In this document: positions 59,137-64,000 of the stretch, piece by piece | How positions within the stretch are numbered: the first letter of the stretch is position 1 | How the letters are laid out: each line of letters starts with the position of its first letter | Source of the DNA: Nonomuraea angiospora | GTDB lineage: Bacteria; Actinomycetota; Actinomycetes; Streptosporangiales; Streptosporangiaceae | DNA: 64,000 bases | Reading direction: 5' to 3' | Assembly: GCF_014873145.1 (NCBI RefSeq) | Contig: NZ_JADBEK010000001.1 | Coordinates: forward strand, 11,594,001-11,658,000 | The notes under the pieces: generated by a model | Seen by the model: the letters and a program-made list of their open reading frames with translations, nothing else | Told to the model about the DNA's origin: nothing | Database searches by the model: none | Translations under genes and position numbers: made by a program

Positions 59137-59484
59137 ATGCTGCTGACGCTCGATCTCAACGACGCCCGGCCCCTGCACGAGCAGGTGGCGGGCGCGATCC
59201 GCCGCGCCATCGGAGAGGGCTCCTACCGGCCCGGCGACCGGCTGCCGCCGGCCCGCGACCTGGCCCAGGTGCTCGGCATCAACCCCAACACCGTGCTGCG
59301 CGCGCTGCGCGACCTGCGGGACGAGGGGCTGCTGGAGTTCAGGCGGGGCCGGGGGGTCAGCGTCGCGGGGCGCGCCGACGGTCGCGCCCTGCTCGCGCAG
59401 CGGGCGCGCGAGCTGCTGGACGAGGCCCGCAAGTACGGCTACGGCCGCGACGACCTCATCGCCATCCTGGAGGACCTGCCGTGA
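59137..59484 (+). CDS. GntR-family regulator, YtrA subfamily
   Basis: A 115-residue regulator made of the GntR winged helix (LHEQVAGAIRRAIGEGSYRP, DRLPPARDLAQVLGINPNTV, LRALRDLRDEGLLEFRRGRG) and a ~40-residue helical tail. That is the short form typical of YtrA regulators controlling adjacent membrane-protein genes. ATG 59137 begins MLLTLDLNDARPLHEQ. GTGA overlap with the next gene indicates a three-gene operon (59137-61336). Confidence 0.92.
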   Translation: MLLTLDLNDARPLHEQVAGAIRRAIGEGSYRPGDRLPPARDLAQVLGINPNTVLRALRDLRDEGLLEFRRGRGVSVAGRADGRALLAQRARELLDEARKYGYGRDDLIAILEDLP

Positions 59485-60443
59485 ATCCCCGAATCACCGC
59501 CGTCATATGGGGGCTGTTCGTCATCTGCGCGCAGATCGCGCTGCCGCTGGCGCTGCGCGACCGGTTGCCCGACCCGCTGGCCACGCGCTGGGAGCTGGGC
59601 GGCCTGGCCTCCCGCTCGATGTCCTTGACCACGTACATCGTCGTCATGTTCCTGGTGTGGGCGGTGCTCTGGCTGGTCGCGCTGGCCGCGGCCGAGCGGG
59701 CCACGGCCCGCAGGCAGAGCCGGACCGTGTGGTGGGGCGGGCTGTTCGGCCTGGGCGCGCTCGCGCTCGGCGTCAACGTCACGACCGTGCTCGCCAACCT
59801 CGACGCGCCCGACTGGGCCGCGGCCCGGCTGCCGGGCTGGCAGGTCCTCGCGGTCATCGCGGCCGGGACCGGCCTCGCCGTGCTGGCGGGATATCTGCGC
59901 AGGGGCGCGCCCGACGCGGATTTCGCCCGCCGGATCCCGCCCCTGCTGCGGCTCGGGGCCGGCCGGCGCACCGTGTGGGTCGGCCACGTCGCCAACCGGT
60001 GGCTGGCGCTGCTCCCGTTCGCCGCGCTGGCCGCGGCCCTGGTGCTGGGTCTGCTCTATGTCACCGGTCTGGTGTCCGGCGTGACGGCGACGTCGGTCCT
60101 GCCCGGGCTCGTCCTCGTGCTGGCGGCCGGGGTGCTGACCTCTTCCGTGTCCGTGCAGGTCGGCGACGGCCGGATGGCCGTCCAGTTCGGCCCGCTCGGC
60201 TGGCCGGCGCGCAGGATCCCCCTGTCGCAGATCGAGTCGGCCTGGTCGGAGACGCGCCATCCGGCCGAGGTCGGGGGCTGGGGCATCCGCGGGCTGCCCG
60301 GCAGTTCGACCATCATGCTGCGTGGCGGCGAGTGCCTGGTCATCCGCTACCGCTCCGGCGGCCGGCTGGCGATCAGCATCGACGACGCCGAACGCGGCGC
60401 ATCCCTCATCAACGCCCTCATCGCGGAGCGAGTGGAGCAATGA
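59481..60443 (+). CDS. DUF1648-type membrane protein
   Basis: A 320-residue protein from GTG 59481. It has an N-terminal DUF1648-like motif (LALRDRLPDPLATRWELGGL) after the first helix. There are five or so membrane helices, then a C-terminal soluble beta-rich domain (residues ~215-320: VSVQVGDGRMAVQFGPLGWP, RIPLSQIESAWSE, IMLRGGECLVIRYRSGGRLA). Pairs of YtrA-type regulator and DUF1648 protein are common in Gram-positives. Function is unknown; cell-envelope stress sensing is a possibility only. It overlaps the next gene as ATGA. Confidence 0.85.
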   Translation: MNPRITAVIWGLFVICAQIALPLALRDRLPDPLATRWELGGLASRSMSLTTYIVVMFLVWAVLWLVALAAAERATARRQSRTVWWGGLFGLGALALGVNVTTVLANLDAPDWAAARLPGWQVLAVIAAGTGLAVLAGYLRRGAPDADFARRIPPLLRLGAGRRTVWVGHVANRWLALLPFAALAAALVLGLLYVTGLVSGVTATSVLPGLVLVLAAGVLTSSVSVQVGDGRMAVQFGPLGWPARRIPLSQIESAWSETRHPAEVGGWGIRGLPGSSTIMLRGGECLVIRYRSGGRLAISIDDAERGASLINALIAERVEQ

Positions 60444-61336
60444 AACGACCTCTCCCCATCTTCATCGTCCTGGCCTTCGGGCTGTCGTGGGCGGCGGCGC
60501 TGCCCCTCTGGTTCGCCGGCGGGATCGGCTCGCCGCTGCTGCGGCCGCTGGCCACGCTGATGATGTTCACCCCGTCGGTGGCGGTGCTCGGCGTGTGGGC
60601 GGCCACGCGCACGCCGTTCCGCGAGTGGGCCAGGCAGACCGGGCTCACGCTGGGCGAGCGCAAGGGGCGCACCGGCGTCCTCATCCTGACCGCCTGGCTC
60701 GGGGTGCCGCTGCTGCTGTTCCTGGCGGCGGTCCTCAGCGCCGCCGTCGGGCTGTTCCCGCTCGACCTCGACCAGTTCAGCCTGTTCAGGGCGGTGCTGC
60801 GGGCCCAGGGCGTGGGCGTGCCCGAGAGCCTCACCGCGGCGATCGTGCTGCAGATCGGGATCGCCGTGGTCGCCGGGCCCGTGCTGAACGCGATCCCCGC
60901 GCTGGGGGAGGAGTGGGGCTGGCGCGGCTGGCTGCTGCCCCGGCTCGTCTCCACCAACGGCATGCTCCTCGGGCTGGTCTACACCGGCGTCATCTGGGGC
61001 CTCTGGCACGCCCCCCTCACCCTCCTGGGCTACAACTACCCGCGGCTCAGCTCCTGGGCGGCGCTGTTCTTCGTGGGGTTCTGCGTCCTGTTCGGGGTGC
61101 TGATCGGGTGGCTGCGGCTGCGCACGGGCAGCGTGTGGCCGGCCGTCGTGGCCCACGGCTCGCTGAACGCCGTCGCCCAGTCCGTCATGCTGCTCGGCGA
61201 CGCCGCCGCGCCGCCCAACGAGGTGCTGGCCGGCCTGACCGGCCTGGTGGGGTGGTTCCTCATGGCGCTCGTCGGCGCGGCCCTGCTCCGCTTCTATCCG
61301 GTACGCGTGCCGGAGCCGGTCGCCTCACCCTCCTGA
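60440..61336 (+). CDS. CPBP-family intramembrane glutamic endopeptidase
   Basis: A 298-residue membrane protein with about eight helices. The Abi/CPBP (Rce1-like) motifs are present: EEWGWRGWLLPRL (Glu-Glu-x3-Arg) as motif 1, VIWGLWHAPLTLLGYNY as motif 2 (His) and VVAHGSLNAVAQ as motif 3 (His/Asn). These residues form the catalytic site of CAAX-protease-like intramembrane enzymes. In bacteria such genes are linked to bacteriocin self-immunity or peptide processing, but nothing here identifies a peptide substrate. It is the last gene of the GntR operon. Confidence 0.9.
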   Translation: MKRPLPIFIVLAFGLSWAAALPLWFAGGIGSPLLRPLATLMMFTPSVAVLGVWAATRTPFREWARQTGLTLGERKGRTGVLILTAWLGVPLLLFLAAVLSAAVGLFPLDLDQFSLFRAVLRAQGVGVPESLTAAIVLQIGIAVVAGPVLNAIPALGEEWGWRGWLLPRLVSTNGMLLGLVYTGVIWGLWHAPLTLLGYNYPRLSSWAALFFVGFCVLFGVLIGWLRLRTGSVWPAVVAHGSLNAVAQSVMLLGDAAAPPNEVLAGLTGLVGWFLMALVGAALLRFYPVRVPEPVASPS

Positions 61337-61348
61337 TCCCGGGGGCGC

Positions 61349-62086
61349 TCAGCCGAGGATCGCGCACACCGCCAACGTGGTGGCCGTGGCCGCCTCGACC
61401 AGCGCCCCCAGAACGTCACCGGTGATCCCGCCGAGGCGCCGCCGCGCGTGCCCGAGCAGCAGCAGGGCGGCGCCGAGCCCGGTGACCAGGCCGAGCGGCA
61501 ACACGGTCTCCCCGGCGAGGCCCAGGGAGACGGCGGCGGTGCCGAGGAGGGCGGCCAGGGTGACCAGCAAAGAGGCGGGGCGGCGTACCGTGCCGGCGAC
61601 CATCGCGCCGAGCCCGTCGGGCCGGGCGGCGGGCACGCCCGCCCGGCAGGCCCAGGTCAGCGCCAGCCGCCCGGCCACGCAGGCCGTCACCAGCGCCGTG
61701 TACCCGGCCCCGGCCGCCGCGGCGACCTGAACGACCAGCGTCAGCACCAGCGTCATCACGCCGAACGGCCCGATGTCCGACTTTTTCATGATGTCGAGCG
61801 CCTGAGCGGCCGGTTTGCCGCTGCCCAGCCCGTCCGCCAGGTCGGCGAGCCCGTCCAGGTGCAGCCCCCGGCTCAGCACGGCCAGCAGCCCGACCGCCAG
61901 CGCCGCCCCCAGCAGCGGCGGCCCGGGCAGGAGCAAGGGCAGCCCGGCGACCAGGCCGAGCGCGAGGCCGACCACCGGGGCCAGCGTCATCGCCCGCCCC
62001 GCGACCTCCCGGTCCACGCGTTCGACCCGCACCGGGAAGACGCTGAGAGTGCCGATCGCGAACGACAGGCCATGCGGAAGGCGCAT
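61349..62086 (-). CDS. cobS: Adenosylcobinamide-GDP ribazoletransferase (cobalamin synthase)
   Basis: A 245-residue integral membrane enzyme that joins alpha-ribazole to adenosylcobinamide-GDP in the last step of cobalamin assembly. The signature GLHLDGLADLADGLGSG and DIMKKSDIGPFGVM motifs are intact, with 6-7 helices. ATG 62086 starts MRLPHGLSFAIGTLSVFPVR, the usual N-terminus. It is near cobU at the right edge, which makes its substrate. Confidence 0.94.
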   Translation of the reverse strand: MRLPHGLSFAIGTLSVFPVRVERVDREVAGRAMTLAPVVGLALGLVAGLPLLLPGPPLLGAALAVGLLAVLSRGLHLDGLADLADGLGSGKPAAQALDIMKKSDIGPFGVMTLVLTLVVQVAAAAGAGYTALVTACVAGRLALTWACRAGVPAARPDGLGAMVAGTVRRPASLLVTLAALLGTAAVSLGLAGETVLPLGLVTGLGAALLLLGHARRRLGGITGDVLGALVEAATATTLAVCAILG

Positions 62087-62119
62087 ATCGGACGATCGTA
62101 GGCCCACTAGTGTGGCGGG

Positions 62120-62920
62120 ATGCACGTGGTTGAACTCGAAGGCGTAGGTGTCCGAGTTGTCGGCAAGGCGCTGCTGGACAGCGTCGATTGGCAGGTGGAC
62201 TACGGCGACCACTGGGTGATCCTCGGGCCCAACGGCGCGGGCAAGACGACGCTGCTCTCCCTGGCGGGCGCCGTCCGGCATCCCACCGAGGGCGCGGTCA
62301 AGGTGCTCGGCCACAAGCTCGGCCGGGTGGACGTGCGGGAGCTGCGCCGCCACATCGGCCTGGTCGCGGCCAGCCAGCGGCTGATCGACGAGGAGCTGAT
62401 GGAGCAGGAGGGCGCGACCGCGCACACCGTGGTGCTCACCGGGCACACGGGGACGAGCGTTCCCCTGTGGGACAAGTACGGCGAGGCCGAGCGTGACCGG
62501 GCCCACCGGCTGCTGGCCGATCTGGGCTGCAAGGACCTGGCGGACCGGCCGTTCCGGGTGTGCTCGCAGGGGGAGCGGGCCAGGATCAGGGTGGCCAGGG
62601 CGCTCATGGCGGACCCGGCGGTGCTGCTGCTCGACGAGCCGTTCGCGGGCCTCGACCTGCCGGCCAGGGAGGACCTCATCGCCGCCGTCGAGGACCTGGC
62701 CACGACCCGGCCCGTCCTGACCACGGTGACGGTGACGCACCACCTGGAGGAGGTGCCGGCGACGACCTCCCACGCGATGCTCATGCGCGACGCCAGGGTG
62801 CTGGCCGCGGGGCCGGTGGAGGAGGTGCTCACCCCGGACAACCTCTCGGAGTGCTTCGGCCGCCCCCTCCACGTTGACCGGCTCGACGGCCGCTGGTACG
62901 CCCGCGCCGTCCGCCCGTAG
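62120..62920 (+). CDS. Stand-alone ABC transporter ATP-binding protein
   Basis: A 266-residue ATPase with Walker A ILGPNGAGKTTLLSLAG, a Q-loop-like LVAASQRLIDEELM, signature CSQGERARIRVARAL (SQGE replacing SGGQ), Walker B VLLLDEPFAGLD and switch His VTHHLEEVP. Proteins of this type (PhnC/YlmA-like, sometimes labelled iron or molybdate ATPases) often lack a partner permease gene, as here. It is divergent from cobS and convergent with cobU, and a link to cobalamin uptake is positional speculation only. Confidence 0.88.
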   Translation: MHVVELEGVGVRVVGKALLDSVDWQVDYGDHWVILGPNGAGKTTLLSLAGAVRHPTEGAVKVLGHKLGRVDVRELRRHIGLVAASQRLIDEELMEQEGATAHTVVLTGHTGTSVPLWDKYGEAERDRAHRLLADLGCKDLADRPFRVCSQGERARIRVARALMADPAVLLLDEPFAGLDLPAREDLIAAVEDLATTRPVLTTVTVTHHLEEVPATTSHAMLMRDARVLAAGPVEEVLTPDNLSECFGRPLHVDRLDGRWYARAVRP

Positions 62921-62921
62921 C

Positions 62922-63018
62922 GGTCACAGTTCCAGCAGGCGCCCCGCCACCACCAGGGCCACGTACTCGGTCACAGTTCCAGCAGGCGCCCCGCCACCAC
63001 CAGGGCCACGTACTCGGA
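62922..63018. repeat. 47-bp tandem duplication of the cobU 3' end
   Basis: tcacagttccagcaggcgcc and the following bases to acgtactcgg occur at 62924 and again at 62971, an exact 47-base duplication containing the cobU stop codon. The outer copy is untranslated. Because 47 is not a multiple of three, cobU ends at the inner copy. Confidence 0.95.
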
Positions 63019-64000
63019 CTCGGCGGCGAGGCGTTCGTTGAGGCGGCCCAGCGCGTCCCGGAAGGCCCGCCCGCTGGACGTGGCGGGCACCACCCCCATC
63101 CCCACCTCGTCGGAGACCGCCACGAGGCGCACGGGCGTCCGCCGCCAGGCGGCCACGAGCTCGTCGCAGCGTTCGCGGACGGGCGCGCGGTCGCCCTCCC
63201 AGGCCCCGTGCTCGTCGAACACCGCCGTCAGCCACGTCCCGAGCCCGTCGATCAGCAGCGGCGCGGTGGCCTGCCCGATGGCCGAGACGAGGTCGGCGGT
63301 CTCGACGGTGGCCCAGTGCGCGGGCCGCCGCTCCCGGTGTGCCCGCACGCGGGCCGCCCACTCGCCGTCCCCCGCGCCGCTCGGGCCGGTGGCCACGTAG
63401 GTGACGTACGGCTCGGCCGCCAGCCGCAGCTCGGCCTCGGCCGACTTCCCGGACCGCGACCCGCCCAGCAGCAACGCCCGCCACGGCGCCGTGCCGGGGC
63501 CGCCCGGACGCGCGCAACCGCCGCCGGGCCACGTCCCGGGCGCCCGGCCCGTCTCCAGCACCGTCCCGTCGGAAACGGCCTGCGTTCCGGGCGTGCGGCC
63601 GGTCTCCAGCACGGTCCCGTCGGGAACGGGCCGCGTTCCGGGCGTGCGGCCGGTCTCCAGCACCGTCCCGTCGGGGACGGCACGGGCGCCCCACAACCGC
63701 AGGCGCCTGGCCAGCTCCTCCTCCGAGCGGACCCGGTGGTCCAGCCCGACGGCCACCACCGCGGTCCGGTCGTCCGCCAGCCCCGCCCGCCGCAGCTCCC
63801 CGAGCCTTTCGGGCCGGTCGAGCAGGTCGATCAGCACCACGTCGTACCTGGCGGGCCCGTCCACCGGCACCGGCCGCCCCAGCGGCAGGCAGAGCAGCCC
63901 GGATCCGTCGGGACCCACCAGCCCCAGCCCGCCCGCGCAGGCCCGGTAGCCGCTCGGCGGATCGTCGAAGGGGAAGCGGGCCACGCCGTCCACGACCAGC
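62971..64000 (-). CDS. cobU: Adenosylcobinamide kinase/guanylyltransferase with N-terminal extension (partial, runs off right edge)
   Basis: At least 343 residues. The C-terminal ~180 residues are CobU: P-loop LLLGGSRSGKSAEAELRL, TYVATGPSGAGDGEWAARVR, HRERRPAHWATVE and VAVSDEVGMGVVPATSSGRA. They phosphorylate adenosylcobinamide and transfer GMP to it. The N-terminal part (LVVDGVARFPFDDPPSGYRA, YDVVLIDLLDRPERLGELRR, GLDHRVRSEEELARRLRLWG) matches the end of the extra N-terminal domain found in streptomycete CobU-type fusions. The frame stays open to the window edge, so the start is missing. Three 17-residue repeats (VPDGTVLETGRTPGTRP-like) separate the two parts. Confidence 0.88.
   Translation of the reverse strand, partial: LVVDGVARFPFDDPPSGYRACAGGLGLVGPDGSGLLCLPLGRPVPVDGPARYDVVLIDLLDRPERLGELRRAGLADDRTAVVAVGLDHRVRSEEELARRLRLWGARAVPDGTVLETGRTPGTRPVPDGTVLETGRTPGTQAVSDGTVLETGRAPGTWPGGGCARPGGPGTAPWRALLLGGSRSGKSAEAELRLAAEPYVTYVATGPSGAGDGEWAARVRAHRERRPAHWATVETADLVSAIGQATAPLLIDGLGTWLTAVFDEHGAWEGDRAPVRERCDELVAAWRRTPVRLVAVSDEVGMGVVPATSSGRAFRDALGRLNERLAAESEYVALVVAGRLLEL
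63532..63684. repeat. 51-bp repeat, three copies, in the CobU linker
   Basis: gtctccagcac recurs at 63551, 63602 and 63653 with near-identical sequence between (unit 51 bases, 17 codons). The array lies exactly between the N-terminal extension and the kinase P-loop and keeps the frame. Confidence 0.95.

Noticed and set aside
60440..61336. Bacteriocin immunity system around the CPBP protease
   Set aside because: No small precursor peptide or modification enzyme is found nearby. The context is a YtrA-type regulator with a DUF1648 membrane protein.
1..64000. tRNA or rRNA genes, integrase, prophage or an antibiotic cluster beyond the lone terpene synthase
   Set aside because: None recognised by eye. 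A tRNA scan and a profile search would be needed to exclude short RNA genes.

Overview
The window is 64 kb of very GC-rich DNA (about 70-75% G+C) with tightly packed genes, many ATGA/GTGA stop-start overlaps and frequent GTG starts. The content is that of a filamentous actinomycete. Most of the right half is a conserved actinobacterial core block: nadE, a GlnA2-type glutamine synthetase, glnE, glnA, an RDD protein, a DUF4191 protein, lipA, lipB, a TIGR01777 epimerase, sucB, lpd, pepA and cobS/cobU. This is close to the order around glnA1-glnE-glnA2 in Mycobacterium tuberculosis, though here the block is interrupted by accessory genes. Codon use, SARP-type regulators and a terpene synthase suggest Streptosporangiales (Nonomuraea-like). 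The order-level guess is inference; 'actinomycete' is solid. No rRNA, tRNA, CRISPR array or prophage was recognised.

Layout. 1-2.5 kb: a leftward set ArsR regulator, SRPBCC protein, AlkC-type DNA glycosylase and the start of a GNAT-like gene. 2.5-8.9 kb: an acyltransferase-3 membrane protein, a membrane-anchored alpha/beta hydrolase and a DesK/NarL-type two-component pair. Three adjacent genes here carry in-frame minisatellites. 9.1-13.5 kb: pentapeptide-repeat protein, nadE, a fused SARP/response regulator and a nadE fragment. 13.6-15 kb: a tnpB-only insertion sequence with a recognisable right end. 15-25 kb: MFS exporter and its divergent ArsR-type gene, EF-hand/terpene synthase pair, glnA2 with a GlnR half-site, and small enzymes. 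25-29 kb: glnE and a membrane protein. 29-35 kb: a MocR-type regulator facing a five-gene overlapping operon (solute-binding-fold protein, nitrilase-family amidase, polar amino acid ABC importer). 35-38 kb: GNAT, LysR, MFS, B3/B4 protein. 38.5-44.7 kb: glnA with a full GlnR box and neighbours. 44.7-49.7 kb: GH3 beta-glucosidase, hydrolase, VOC protein, AraC regulator. 50-59 kb: lipoate synthesis and 2-oxoacid dehydrogenase E2/E3, pepA. 59-61 kb: a YtrA-type GntR regulator with two membrane proteins. 61-64 kb: cobalamin late steps (cobS, cobU) around a lone ABC ATPase.

The functional theme of the core is nitrogen assimilation: two glutamine synthetases, the adenylyltransferase that modifies the main one, and GlnR-type sites in front of both synthetases. 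It sits beside the lipoate and 2-oxoacid dehydrogenase genes, where LipB and LipA supply the cofactor carried by the nearby E2.

The most unusual property is repeated insertion of tandem repeats, nearly all with units divisible by three, into loops, linkers and termini of ordinary enzymes and regulators: acyltransferase, hydrolase, histidine kinase (twice), SARP linker, HXXEE protein, GH3 and CobU. Similar repeats also lie in three intergenic gaps. Other points of note are a SARP-receiver-LuxR fusion, a LipB with Gln where the catalytic Lys is expected, a pseudo-M48 peptidase without HExxH, and the nitrilase/ABC importer operon of unknown substrate.
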